Shown here: piece after piece, positions 47,815 to 56,902 of the stretch
How positions within the stretch are numbered: position 1 is the first letter of the stretch
Layout of the letters: the number at the start of each line of letters is the position of its first letter
Origin: Alcanivorax sp. 1008
GTDB lineage: Bacteria; Pseudomonadota; Gammaproteobacteria; Pseudomonadales; Alcanivoracaceae
DNA: 64,000 bases
Direction: 5' to 3'
Assembly: GCF_020667895.1 (NCBI RefSeq)
Contig: NZ_JAFMPS010000007.1
Location: 62,001 to 126,000 of the forward strand
Notes under the pieces: model-generated
Told to the model about the DNA's origin: nothing
What the model saw: only the letters and a program-made list of their open reading frames with translations
Database searches by the model: none
Made by a program: the position numbers and the translations under genes

Positions 47815-49224
47815 ATGCTGAAAAAAATCAGTGTAGTCGGTACCGCAGTAACCCTCGCGCTAGCCATATCTGCGGCGGTACAGGCCAAGGTTCCGGCTAG
47901 CGAAGCGGCCAAGCTGGGCACTAGTACCACCACCCCGCTTGGCGCTCAGGTCGCCGGAAATGGTAAAGACGTGGCCACCGGGCTGGGTATTCCCGCCTGG
48001 ACAGGTGGCATGACTCGCAACGACATCCCCAAGACCTATACTCAGGCGGGGCAGCACCATCCTGACCCGTTCGCTGATGACAAGATTCTGATTACCATTA
48101 CCAATCAGAATCAGGGTCAGTACGCCGACAAATTGCCAGAAGGTGTTAAGGGTCTGCTGCGCACCTATCCGGATACCTTCAAGTTGAATGTATACCAGAG
48201 TCGCCGAACGACTTCTGCGCCGGATTTTGTGTACAGGGAAACAAAAGCCAATGCTACCCGTGCGGTGATGACCGATGCCGGTGTGGAGCAGTCTTTTGGT
48301 GGCAATCCGTTCCCGATTCTGCATGGCAGCAATAGTGAAAAGGCCAAACAGGCTATCTGGAACCATGTACTGCGCTGGCGTGGCGTCTATGTGGTCCGTC
48401 GTGCCTCGGAAGTGGCGGTGCAGCGGACCGGCGCATACTCGCTGGTAACCTCTCAGCAGGAAGTGTATTTCAAGATGCACGATCCCAAGCTGAAAGCTGA
48501 GGACATGGATAACCTGATTTTCTACTACCTGTCCTTCGTTAAGGCTCCAGCTCGCCTGGCTGGTGGTGCGGTGCTGGTACACGAGAGTATCGATCAGAAA
48601 ATTCAGCCGCGTCAGGCCTGGGGTTACAACGCTGGCCAGCGTCGTGTCCGCTTGGCACCGAACCTTGCTTACGATACCCCGATCGCAGCTGCGGACGGTC
48701 TGCGTACGGCTGACGATACCGACATGTTTAACGGCGCTCCGGATCGGTATAACTGGAAACTGGTGCATGAAAAGCCGGTGGAAATGTTTATCCCTTACAA
48801 CAACTACGAGTTGGACTCGCCGAAGATCAAGTACAGCGACATGCTGATTCCCGGTCACGTGAAGTCTGATTATCAGCGTTGGGAGCTGCACCGTGTATGG
48901 GTGGTCGAGGCAACCTTGAAAGAGGGCGAGCGACACATTTATGAGCGTCGCGTGTTCTATATTGATGAAGACTCCTGGCAGATTGCAGTGGTCGATCAGT
49001 ACGATCGTCGTGGTGATCTGTGGCGTGTGAGCATCGCTTATATCAAGAACTACTACGAGGTTCCGACTCAGTGGACTGCGCTGGATGTGTTCCATGATCT
49101 GCGCGCCCGTCGTTATCACGCTCAGTACCTGGATAACGAAGAGCCCACAATTCTGGACTTCAGTCTGCCCACTCCGGACGAGCGCTATTTCCATCCGGCG
49201 GCGCTGCGCCGACGCGGCACCTGA
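47815..49224 (+). CDS. DUF1329 family exported protein
   Basis: The start was set at ATG 47815 with GGAG upstream, giving 469 aa and a clean signal peptide (cleavage near VQA-KV, about residue 24). The DUF1329 pattern is visible as ASEAAKLGTSTTTPLGAQVAGN and the C-terminal YERRVFYIDEDSWQIAVVDQYD. The fold is thought to resemble LolA/LolB-type lipoprotein or lipid carriers, which would suit a periplasmic shuttle. DUF1302 and DUF1329 genes are commonly paired. It is 68 nt after the DUF1302 gene, with a hairpin between. Confidence 0.83.
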   Translation: MLKKISVVGTAVTLALAISAAVQAKVPASEAAKLGTSTTTPLGAQVAGNGKDVATGLGIPAWTGGMTRNDIPKTYTQAGQHHPDPFADDKILITITNQNQGQYADKLPEGVKGLLRTYPDTFKLNVYQSRRTTSAPDFVYRETKANATRAVMTDAGVEQSFGGNPFPILHGSNSEKAKQAIWNHVLRWRGVYVVRRASEVAVQRTGAYSLVTSQQEVYFKMHDPKLKAEDMDNLIFYYLSFVKAPARLAGGAVLVHESIDQKIQPRQAWGYNAGQRRVRLAPNLAYDTPIAAADGLRTADDTDMFNGAPDRYNWKLVHEKPVEMFIPYNNYELDSPKIKYSDMLIPGHVKSDYQRWELHRVWVVEATLKEGERHIYERRVFYIDEDSWQIAVVDQYDRRGDLWRVSIAYIKNYYEVPTQWTALDVFHDLRARRYHAQYLDNEEPTILDFSLPTPDERYFHPAALRRRGT

Positions 49225-49246
49225 TCAGGCAACAGACAGATATAGC

Positions 49247-49270
49247 GGGCAGGGGCGGCGACCCCTGTCC
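49247..49270 (+). repeat. Intercistronic hairpin between DUF1329 and lipase genes
   Basis: GGGCAGGGG-CGGCGA-CCCCTGTCC, 9-bp stem with one G-T pair, followed by an A-rich rather than T-rich stretch. Confidence 0.6.
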
Positions 49271-49312
49271 GGACAAAAAAAATAATTCAGTATGAACATC
49301 GGGAGATAAGCG

Positions 49313-52102
49313 ATGCGTACGATAAACAAAATGATCGGCTTGACCGCTTTGGCGGTGGCTATTCAGGGCTGCGGTGGTGACACCGGCCCGAAGTTACAAC
49401 CGGCTGCGGCGCCCGCCGATGCCGTAGTGGTATTTAATCCTGCGCTGGGTGGTGATGGCCTGCCGTTCCCGGCGGACCTGTTGTTCGCCAGCACCGCGGA
49501 CGGCTCTATTAACATTCCAGGCAAGGAGTCCAGTTTTAATCCGGCCGAGGCTGGGACGACACTTTCGAAGGCTACTTCCGTGCCGGCCGCTGCGTTTCTG
49601 GCGGATCCGCAGACAGCGCTGAACAACATGGATGGCTTCTCCACCACCGCGCCCATGGTGGTTCGTTTCTCGTCCAGTATCGCTGGCCCGTCAGATAGAA
49701 CTGATCTGCAAAGCGGGGTTCGAATCTTCCGCACCAATAATTTTGATCCGGGTGCTCAAGGTACAGTCAATATTGACGATGAGCTGGTCTGGGGTGTGGA
49801 CTTTGTTGCCGGTGTCAGTGGCGGTACAAGCTTGCTGATCCAGCCAGTGAAGCCACTGGAGTCCAGCAGCACTTACATTGTTGTGATCGAAAATGAAGTG
49901 TTGGGAGCCAGCGGTAGCCCGGTGGGTCAGGACAGCACCTATCAGTTGCTAAATGGCTCGTTCCAGCTTTCTGTTGGCGTACCAATCGCACAGGCGGACT
50001 TTATTATCCAGTCCACGGATGATGGTTCCTGTAACTTCAACAGCCCGGCATCGGTGGCGGTTTGTACCAAGATTAACCCTGTATATGGCGTAGTGGGTGC
50101 TGGCGTGCCAGCGGCAGCGACAATTGCCGAGACATTGGCAGGCCTGGAACAGCAAGCCATCGCTACAACTAGCTATGCGACTCTGTGGCAGCTTGAACAA
50201 CTGCGCCGTATCACTGCCAAGCACCTTGGTGCACTGGCGGGCGAGGGCATTAGCCCGGATACCGTGGCATTGAGCTACAGTGTTTCCACCGAGAATATTG
50301 GTGACGCATTGGCCGCAGCTAAAAGTCAGGTAGAAGCGGCAGCTACTGATCCGAGCATCAGCGTGTTGAACCCGATCACTGCCTGGGACAGCACTATTGA
50401 TATCGAAGTCACGTCTCCGGGCCCGGATGGTGATTTGACCACCCCAGATTATCTGGCACATATCTACCTGGGTACTTTGGATGACGTGATTCAGTTCTCT
50501 GATCCCACAGATCAGAACAACACTGTGTGGAAGGCCGACCGTGCAGGCTGGATTGCTGCTGGTCCTTGTGCTCAGTTGGCGGCTAGCACTGATTTGGGTG
50601 CTGGACCAGTGGGCTCTGAAAATCTGGTGGCCTGTAATGGCTTTGTGCCTGCTCCGGTAGAAACCGCGCATAGCATCCCGGTCATCATTAGCGCGCCAAG
50701 AGCTGAGTCTCTAAACCCCGGTCTGGATCCTCAAGATAACTTTGCAGACTGTGACGGTGGCGATCTGCCGGTGGTGATTTACCAACACGGTATCACTTCC
50801 AACAGGGCAACCTTGCTCGCTATTGCCGATACGCTGGCATCCCAGTGCATCGTTGGCGTGGCAATTGATCTGCCCAAGCACGGCATTTTGCCCACTTCAG
50901 ATACTGCTATTGATACCTTCGGTCAGCTGGCGCTATTGCAAGCGACACTTAGCGGCGATGTCTATCAGGAGCGTTTGGTAAAAGTTTCCAGCCCGATGAC
51001 TCAGTGTCAGGCAACCAGCGGTGTGGCGATTCCGGAGGACACCGACTTCTACTGCCCCAGCGGGGATAACTTTATCAACCTGAGTAACCTGGCCAACTCC
51101 CGTGATGCGCTGCGTCAGGCTTCGGTGGACTTGCACTCCCTGTTCTCCGCTCTGGTAGAAAATGCGGCTACGGACCTGACCCCGGCGACCATTGGCACCA
51201 CCGTTGATACTGACCGAATCAGCTTTGTCGGCATATCACTGGGTGGCATCGTGGGCACCTCGTTTGTTGCTCAGCAGACCGACTTGACCGCTGCAGTGCT
51301 GAATGTGACCGGCGGCGGCATTGCCAAGATTCTGGATGGTTCGCCCTCGTTTGAACCGAGCATCACTGCGGGGCTATACGGCGCTGCGGGTCTGGTTAAG
51401 CCGAGTGGTGATTACGAAGGTTTCCTGATCATTGCCCAGACCATGCTTGACAGTGTTGACCCGATCAACTTTGCCGCGGATATCGCCGATGAAGGTACTC
51501 CTGTGATGCTGCAGGAAGTGATCGGTGTTCCATCTGATCTCGGGTCTTGCATCCTTGATGGTGATGGTTGCCCGGATCAGGTGGTGCCGAATAACACCTT
51601 CGGTTCCAGCTTCGGTGCGGCATGGGGTCTGGTTGGCCAGACTGGTCAAACAAGCTTCCTCGCTAATCAGAACTTCGTGACCACCCCGGTAGCACTGTCC
51701 GGTTCTGACCCGCTGGCTCAGGGCACTGGCTTCCTGGCTATTGCCTCGGCGGCTCAGCAGGGTCTGACTGCTGCTCTGGGCATTGGTCCGGTGGCCGTTG
51801 ACCCGGGTGTATTGCCGGCTACTGCCATTACCTTTAAAGGTCTGGCGCTGCCAACGGTAACCTCTTGCGGTGCACTTGGTGGCGGTGTAGTTCGCTATAA
51901 CACGGGTACCCATGGCTCGCTTCTGACGCCGGCTGGTGCTGGGGGTGCAACTCAATATCTGGCGGTTACCCAGACCATGCAAAGTCAGGTTGCCGGTTTT
52001 GTGTTGAGCGATGGTGGGTTGATTGTGGCGGATGAAAACGGTGTTGTGTTTGATCCTGCAGTCGCCAACGCCTCACAGGCGACATGCGCACCGACGCCGT
52101 GA
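49313..52102 (+). CDS. VolA/Pla-1-like lipoprotein lipase
   Basis: The 929-aa protein has a lipobox AIQGC (Cys20, Gly at +2, so outer-membrane sorting is likely). The N-terminal region (about 35-330) resembles the bacterial lipase N-domain with Ig-like parts. The alpha/beta hydrolase part has the HG oxyanion motif at His492 (IYQHGITSNR), nucleophile elbow GISLG with Ser642, and a candidate catalytic His867 in GTHGS. The VolA/Pla-1 family hydrolyses lysophospholipids or lipids at the cell surface. It may feed fatty acids into the neighbouring transport proteins. Exact substrate is unknown. Confidence 0.78.
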   Translation: MRTINKMIGLTALAVAIQGCGGDTGPKLQPAAAPADAVVVFNPALGGDGLPFPADLLFASTADGSINIPGKESSFNPAEAGTTLSKATSVPAAAFLADPQTALNNMDGFSTTAPMVVRFSSSIAGPSDRTDLQSGVRIFRTNNFDPGAQGTVNIDDELVWGVDFVAGVSGGTSLLIQPVKPLESSSTYIVVIENEVLGASGSPVGQDSTYQLLNGSFQLSVGVPIAQADFIIQSTDDGSCNFNSPASVAVCTKINPVYGVVGAGVPAAATIAETLAGLEQQAIATTSYATLWQLEQLRRITAKHLGALAGEGISPDTVALSYSVSTENIGDALAAAKSQVEAAATDPSISVLNPITAWDSTIDIEVTSPGPDGDLTTPDYLAHIYLGTLDDVIQFSDPTDQNNTVWKADRAGWIAAGPCAQLAASTDLGAGPVGSENLVACNGFVPAPVETAHSIPVIISAPRAESLNPGLDPQDNFADCDGGDLPVVIYQHGITSNRATLLAIADTLASQCIVGVAIDLPKHGILPTSDTAIDTFGQLALLQATLSGDVYQERLVKVSSPMTQCQATSGVAIPEDTDFYCPSGDNFINLSNLANSRDALRQASVDLHSLFSALVENAATDLTPATIGTTVDTDRISFVGISLGGIVGTSFVAQQTDLTAAVLNVTGGGIAKILDGSPSFEPSITAGLYGAAGLVKPSGDYEGFLIIAQTMLDSVDPINFAADIADEGTPVMLQEVIGVPSDLGSCILDGDGCPDQVVPNNTFGSSFGAAWGLVGQTGQTSFLANQNFVTTPVALSGSDPLAQGTGFLAIASAAQQGLTAALGIGPVAVDPGVLPATAITFKGLALPTVTSCGALGGGVVRYNTGTHGSLLTPAGAGGATQYLAVTQTMQSQVAGFVLSDGGLIVADENGVVFDPAVANASQATCAPTP

Positions 52103-52122
52103 TAGTAGTGATATAGAAGAAT

Positions 52123-52151
52123 GGCAGGGGCCGGCTGAGCCGGCCTCTGTC
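52123..52151 (+). repeat. Intercistronic hairpin between lipase and YCF48 genes
   Basis: A 13-pair stem around GCCGGC-TGA-GCCGGC with flanking pairs, followed by GTTTGG. It is terminator-like in stem strength but lacks a proper T tract, so it may be leaky or an mRNA 3'-protection element. Confidence 0.6.
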
Positions 52152-52228
52152 GTTTGGTGATATCAGCGTTGCAAACTCTGCCTGTGTTATTCAGGCCACA
52201 CTGTAAAAGTGGTTATGCGGGAATTGTC

Positions 52229-53305
52229 ATGAAAAAAATTGCTTTGAGTCTTGGCGCGCTTGTTTTGGCCTCGGGGTCGTTGATGGCGGCGGAATTACTG
52301 CCAACAAATTCTCCGGTGCTGACTGCCAACCTTTATCTGGATGCGGCCCGAGCTGGTACCCGAGTGGTGGCGGTGGGTGATCGTGGCCAGGTGGTGTATT
52401 CCGATAATGAGGGGCAACACTGGCAGCGCGCTCAGACGCCGACCGGTGTTCTGTTGACGGCGCTGTGTTTTGCCGATGCCCGCAATGGCTGGGCTGTGGG
52501 TCATGATGCGGTGATCCTTGGCACTAGCGATGGTGGTGCTACCTGGCAGCAGCAGTACTCCGACGTGCTTGGCGCTGATGCTGGTGATGATGGCGCCGAT
52601 GATTACGCTGATGAAGATTACTCCGATGAAGACTACTCGGATGATTATTACAGCGAAGATTATTCCGATTTTGGCGAAGCGGATGCCGGTGGTCAGGATA
52701 CCAGTGGAGCACCTTTGCTAGACGTGGTTTGCATAAACAAGAATCGCGCCCTCGCCGTAGGCGGGTACGGATATCTGGTGGAAACAACAAACGGTGGTGA
52801 TAGCTGGCAGAAGGTTGTCGAGCGTATTGATAACGGCAATGGCTGGCATCTTAACGCCATCACCCAAGTACCTGGGGGCAACACGCTGCTGGTGGCCGGT
52901 GAAAAAGGTTTGCTACTGCGCTCCCGTGACAACGGTTTGTCCTGGAAAGAGCTGGAAAGCCCCTACGATGGCTCATTTTTTGGCGTATCCGCATTGATTG
53001 ACGGCACCGTGCTCGCCTATGGCCTGCAGGGTAACCTGTGGGTTAGTCGCAATCAGGGCGATAGCTGGCGTCAGGTGAGGACCGGCGTTACCCGTGGCAT
53101 CAATGCTGCGACTCAACTTGATGATGGCTCTGTGGTATTGGCTGGTGGCGCCGGTGTGGTGCTGGTAAGCCGGGATGGCGGTAACAGTGTTGTCCTGCAA
53201 TATTTGCCAGACCGTGAGTCAGTATCTTCCCTGCTGCCGCTGACCGGCGGCGAGCTGCTGATGGTCGGCGATGCCGGCATCCGCGTGAAATCCGATATTC
53301 GCTGA
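52229..53305 (+). CDS. YCF48/BNR-repeat periplasmic propeller protein with acidic insert
   Basis: The start was set at ATG 52229 (MKKIALSLGALVLASGSLMA), giving a signal peptide and 358 aa. Repeats of the type GxxGxxxxSxDxGxxW (residues 53-66, 93-106, 173-188, and further to the end) mark a YCF48/Hcf136-like beta propeller. Between blades, residues 117-155 form an acidic Asp/Tyr/Ser repeat (DEDYSDEDYSDDYYSEDYSD). In plants YCF48 aids photosystem II assembly; in bacteria such genes often sit beside MMPL transporters, and the role is unknown. The MMPL gene follows after 10 nt. Confidence 0.83.
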   Translation: MKKIALSLGALVLASGSLMAAELLPTNSPVLTANLYLDAARAGTRVVAVGDRGQVVYSDNEGQHWQRAQTPTGVLLTALCFADARNGWAVGHDAVILGTSDGGATWQQQYSDVLGADAGDDGADDYADEDYSDEDYSDDYYSEDYSDFGEADAGGQDTSGAPLLDVVCINKNRALAVGGYGYLVETTNGGDSWQKVVERIDNGNGWHLNAITQVPGGNTLLVAGEKGLLLRSRDNGLSWKELESPYDGSFFGVSALIDGTVLAYGLQGNLWVSRNQGDSWRQVRTGVTRGINAATQLDDGSVVLAGGAGVVLVSRDGGNSVVLQYLPDRESVSSLLPLTGGELLMVGDAGIRVKSDIR

Positions 53306-53315
53306 GGGCTGTCCA

Positions 53316-55712
53316 ATGGGTAATGCATTTTCCAGAGCTGTATCCCGGGGACTGTTTTCAGTTCGGCCGGTAATTCTTTTGTTGTTTGCCGCGGCGACGG
53401 TGTTCCTTGCCATGCAGGCCATGCAGGTGTCCATCAATACTGATGTGCGCAAGATGGTGCCGCTGCAGCACCCCTATATTCAGAACTTCCTTGAGCATCG
53501 TGACGACGTCAGCCTTGGTAACGATGTACGTCTGATTGTTGCAGATAGTCGTAATGACGACATCTTCAACGATGAGTATATGCAAGCGCTTAAAGCCATC
53601 ACCGATGAGGTCTTCTCCCTGCCAGGGGTAGATCCGTCGGGCATCAGTTCGTTGTGGACGCCGGATGTGCGTTGGAACGAAGTAACTGAAGAAGGCTTTC
53701 AGGGCGGTGAGGTTATTCCTGGCGACTACGACGGTGGTCAGGCTTCGCTGGATATGCTTCGGACTAATGTACTGCGTTCTGGTTATGTAGGGCGCCTGGT
53801 GGCGGATGATTTCCGTTCCAGTATCGTCCACGCCAACCTGATGGACGTGCTGTCTGATAGCTCAGACGTGGATATTCCCACGTTGGCGGCATCGCTTGAA
53901 GATATTCGTAGCCGTTACGAGGAGCAGTACCCGTTTATTCGCATCCATATCGTTGGCACGGCGAAGCAGATCGGTGATGTGATGGCGGCAGCGCAGGAAG
54001 TGGCAATGTTCTTCTTTGTCATCCTGTTGCTTACGGCGGTTTTGCTTCTACTTGATACCCGCTCACTACGCAGTTCTCTGGTTGTAGTGACATGTTCTTT
54101 CATCGCGGTGGTGTGGCAGCTGGGTCTGGTTACCATGCTGGGTTTTACCATCGACCCTTACTCCATGCTGGTGCCATTTCTGGTGTTTGCCATTGCGGTT
54201 AGTCATGGCGTTCAGATTGTTAATAGTTTCCTGAATTTGCTTTCCGGCAATGCCGGGCCCCGTGACGCTGCTCTGGGCACTTTAACCGCGCTGGTTGTAC
54301 CCGGTTCTGTGGCTCTGGTGAGTGATGCTATCGGCTTCCTCACTCTATATATCATTGATGTTGGTGTGATCCGTGAGCTGGCCTTGTCGGCCAGTATCGG
54401 TGTTGCCGTGGTCATTATGACTAACTTGGTCATTGTGCCAATCATCTTGTCCTATATTGGTTCCGGCAAGCGTTCGGTTCAGAGGGTTGCGGAACATAAT
54501 AAAAAGGATGGCATGCTGGCGGCCATTTTTGCCCGCTTTACCCGTCCCGGGTTTGCAGCCGTATCTATTCTGATTGCCGCTGTTGGTTATGGTGCCGGCA
54601 TTTGGTTTAGTCAGGATCTTAAGATTGGTGATCTGGATGTGGGTGCACCGGAGCTTTGGCCGGATCCGTGTCTGGAGGAAGAGTGCCCGCGCGGTTTCAA
54701 GCCGAAAGAGCGCTACCGTTATAACCATGACGTAAATGTGCTGGTGTCCAATTACAGCGTCAGCGCGGACGTATTGGTGATTATGGGTGTCACACCTATG
54801 GAAGGTTGCAATAGCTACGAAGCGATGCAACAGGTGGACGATCTGGGTTGGAAGCTGCGTAACACCGAAGGCGTTCAGGAAGTGACCACGATTGCCTCTG
54901 TGACTAAACAGATTAGCGCCAATATGAGCGAAGGCAGCCTTAAGTGGGCTACCGTGTCCCGTGATCAGTTTGCGCTGAATAACGCTATGCGCTTTATGCC
55001 GTCGGCAATGTATAACCTTGATTGCAGTCTGACGCCTCTTTATGTGTTCCTTGATGATCACAAAGCCGAGACGCTGGATCGCGTTACCGGGGTGGTCCAG
55101 AAATACATTGATAAGCACAACGATAAGGACATTATCGAGTTCAAGCTGGCGTCCGGTAATGCCGGCGTGGAAGCAGCTACCAATCAAACCATTGATGCCA
55201 AGCAGTACCAGATGTTGGCGCTGGTTTATGGGGTGGTGATTCTGCTCTGTCTGATCGCCTTCCGCTCCATTCGCGCTGTCCTGTGTATCATCATCCCGCT
55301 GGGCTTGACCTCGATCCTGTGTCAGGCATTGATGGCGCAGATGGGTATTGGTGTGAAAGTGGCAACTCTGCCAGTGATCGCACTGGGCGTTGGTATCGGT
55401 GTGGATTACGGCATCTATATCTACAGCCGTCTGGCGGAATACTTGAAAGAGGGTATGGATCTGGAAGCGGCCTACCGGGAAACCCTGAAGACTACAGGCA
55501 AAGCTGTTGCCTTCACTGGTATTACTCTGGCTCTGGGCGTGATCTTCTGGATATTCTCGTCCATCAAGTTCCAGGCCGATATGGGTATTTTGCTTACCTT
55601 TATGTTCCTCTGGAACATGATTGGGGCTCTCTGGCTGTTGCCGGCACTGGCTCGATTCCTGCTCAAGCCGGATGAGGCTCGGGCCCGCGCCAAGGCCCGC
55701 GTGAAGGCATAA
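53316..55712 (+). CDS. MMPL/RND superfamily transporter
   Basis: The 798-aa polytopic protein has an N-terminal TM (about 17-37), a periplasmic domain (about 40-225), five TMs (about 230-370), a TM at about 405-425, a second periplasmic domain (about 430-620) and a last five-TM bundle (about 630-785). The C-terminal bundle has the proton-relay Asp697-Tyr698 (GIGVDYGIYIY), while the matching N-terminal site reads Ser296-His297 (IAVSHGVQIVN). RND/MMPL pumps move lipids and other hydrophobic molecules. It is the last of the five-gene set, ended by a terminator. Confidence 0.88.
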   Translation: MGNAFSRAVSRGLFSVRPVILLLFAAATVFLAMQAMQVSINTDVRKMVPLQHPYIQNFLEHRDDVSLGNDVRLIVADSRNDDIFNDEYMQALKAITDEVFSLPGVDPSGISSLWTPDVRWNEVTEEGFQGGEVIPGDYDGGQASLDMLRTNVLRSGYVGRLVADDFRSSIVHANLMDVLSDSSDVDIPTLAASLEDIRSRYEEQYPFIRIHIVGTAKQIGDVMAAAQEVAMFFFVILLLTAVLLLLDTRSLRSSLVVVTCSFIAVVWQLGLVTMLGFTIDPYSMLVPFLVFAIAVSHGVQIVNSFLNLLSGNAGPRDAALGTLTALVVPGSVALVSDAIGFLTLYIIDVGVIRELALSASIGVAVVIMTNLVIVPIILSYIGSGKRSVQRVAEHNKKDGMLAAIFARFTRPGFAAVSILIAAVGYGAGIWFSQDLKIGDLDVGAPELWPDPCLEEECPRGFKPKERYRYNHDVNVLVSNYSVSADVLVIMGVTPMEGCNSYEAMQQVDDLGWKLRNTEGVQEVTTIASVTKQISANMSEGSLKWATVSRDQFALNNAMRFMPSAMYNLDCSLTPLYVFLDDHKAETLDRVTGVVQKYIDKHNDKDIIEFKLASGNAGVEAATNQTIDAKQYQMLALVYGVVILLCLIAFRSIRAVLCIIIPLGLTSILCQALMAQMGIGVKVATLPVIALGVGIGVDYGIYIYSRLAEYLKEGMDLEAAYRETLKTTGKAVAFTGITLALGVIFWIFSSIKFQADMGILLTFMFLWNMIGALWLLPALARFLLKPDEARARAKARVKA

Positions 55713-55717
55713 ACCCA

Positions 55718-55743
55718 GTGGCCGGCCCCAAAGGGTCGGCCGC
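55718..55743 (+). terminator. Terminator after the MMPL gene
   Basis: GGCCGGCCC-CAAA-GGGTCGGCC (one G-T pair), followed by GCTTTG; moderate strength. Confidence 0.65.
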
Positions 55744-55790
55744 TTTGCTGCCTCTGCGCAACGTGCGTGGAGTGCAGCCCCTCATTTCCC

Positions 55791-55818
55791 TATAATGCGC
55801 GGCACCTGATGAGGTGCC
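55791..55818 (+). promoter_or_regulatory. pyrD promoter -10 and leader hairpin masking the SD
   Basis: A perfect TATAAT (55791-55796) is followed 4 nt later by GGCACCT-GATG-AGGTGCC (55801-55818). The right arm carries the AGG of the pyrD ribosome binding site, and the start codon is 3 nt further on. The transcript would begin at or inside the left arm, so start-site choice changes the stem. This mirrors the known CTP-sensitive start-switch control of enterobacterial pyrC/pyrD. Confidence 0.55.
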
Positions 55819-55821
55819 GCC

Positions 55822-56826
55822 ATGCTTTATGAAATTGCCAGACCATTTCTTTTTTCCCTCTCCGCGGAGCATTCCCACGATCTGACACTGGCGCTTTTGC
55901 GCCGTGGCGCCGGCCACCTGTGGCCAGCTTGCGTGCCGGCCAAGCCCGTTACAGTGATGGGTATTGAGTTTCCTAATCCAGTCGGTTTGGCCGCCGGGTT
56001 GGACAAGAACGGTGACTGCATTCGTGGTCTGGCGGCGCTGGGGTTTGGCTTTCTTGAGGTGGGCACGGTTACCCCTCGTGCGCAGCCGGGCAACAGCAAG
56101 CCGCGCCTGTTTCGCTTGCCGCCGGCGAAGGCACTGATCAACCGCATGGGCTTTAACAATCATGGCGTTGACTACCTGCTGCGGTCCGTTGAGAACAGTG
56201 CCTTTCAGGGGGTGCTGGGAATCAATATCGGCAAGAACTTCGACACCCCGGTAGAGCGGGCAGTCGATGATTATCTGTACTGCCTGGAACGGGTCCATCA
56301 GGCGGCCAGTTATGTGGTGGTCAATGTCTCCTCTCCCAATACTCCCGGTCTGCGCACGTTGCAGCATGGCGATGCTCTGGAGGGGTTGCTTTCAACCTTG
56401 CGTGAAGCCCAGACCCGTCTGGACCAGCGAGCTGGTCGGAGAGTGCCTCTGCTTATCAAGATCGCGCCAGATAACGAGGCAGAGGCCATGGCGGCCATGG
56501 GTGATGCGTTTATTCGTCACCACATGGATGGGGTGATTGTTGGTAACACAACGCTATCCCGGGTTGGAGTAGAAGGGCTGGCCAATGGCAACGAAGCCGG
56601 TGGCCTCAGTGGCGCGCCGCTTAAGTCATTGGCTGATCAGGCTTTGACTGCCATGGTATCGACACTGGATGGGAAACTGCCAGTTATTGGGGTTGGCGGT
56701 ATTCTCAGCGGTCAGGATGCCGCGGATAAACAACGTCTGGGTGCCAGTCTGGTACAAGTCTATAGCGGGCTTATTTACCGTGGCCCGGGCCTGGTGGCCG
56801 AAGCGGTCAAAGCATGGCAGGGCTAA
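55822..56826 (+). CDS. pyrD: Dihydroorotate dehydrogenase (quinone), class 2
   Basis: PyrD oxidises dihydroorotate to orotate, passing electrons to quinone at the inner membrane. The 334-aa protein has the class 2 N-terminal membrane-associating helices ([20 protein letters not shown]), the FMN barrel with [19 protein letters not shown], catalytic Ser in [11 protein letters not shown], Lys in LIKIAPD, and the C-terminal [13 protein letters not shown]-phosphate loop. The SD lies in a leader hairpin. Confidence 0.97.
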   Translation: MLYEIARPFLFSLSAEHSHDLTLALLRRGAGHLWPACVPAKPVTVMGIEFPNPVGLAAGLDKNGDCIRGLAALGFGFLEVGTVTPRAQPGNSKPRLFRLPPAKALINRMGFNNHGVDYLLRSVENSAFQGVLGINIGKNFDTPVERAVDDYLYCLERVHQAASYVVVNVSSPNTPGLRTLQHGDALEGLLSTLREAQTRLDQRAGRRVPLLIKIAPDNEAEAMAAMGDAFIRHHMDGVIVGNTTLSRVGVEGLANGNEAGGLSGAPLKSLADQALTAMVSTLDGKLPVIGVGGILSGQDAADKQRLGASLVQVYSGLIYRGPGLVAEAVKAWQG

Positions 56827-56832
56827 AAGGAA

Positions 56833-56851
56833 AGGGCCCTGGAGGGGCCCT
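56833..56851 (-). terminator. Terminator of rmf, possibly shared with pyrD
   Basis: AGGGCCC-N5-GGGCCCT, followed on the minus strand by TTCCTTTT. A second small hairpin GGCGC-CGAA-GCGCC is at 56857-56870. Confidence 0.65.
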
Positions 56852-56902
56852 GTGTAGGCGCCGAAGCGCCCGGTTCCTCCTTGCGGAGTTCGGCAAGCGT
56901 TA

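Noticed and set aside
47860..49194. Long minus-strand open frame (444 codons) opposite the DUF1329 gene
   Set aside because: It is the antisense shadow of a gene with signal peptide, SD and family motifs. The antisense translation has no recognisable domain.
54345..55187. 280-codon minus-strand frame opposite the MMPL gene
   Set aside because: Antisense to a clear RND transporter; composition rich in His/Thr/Asn as expected for a shadow.
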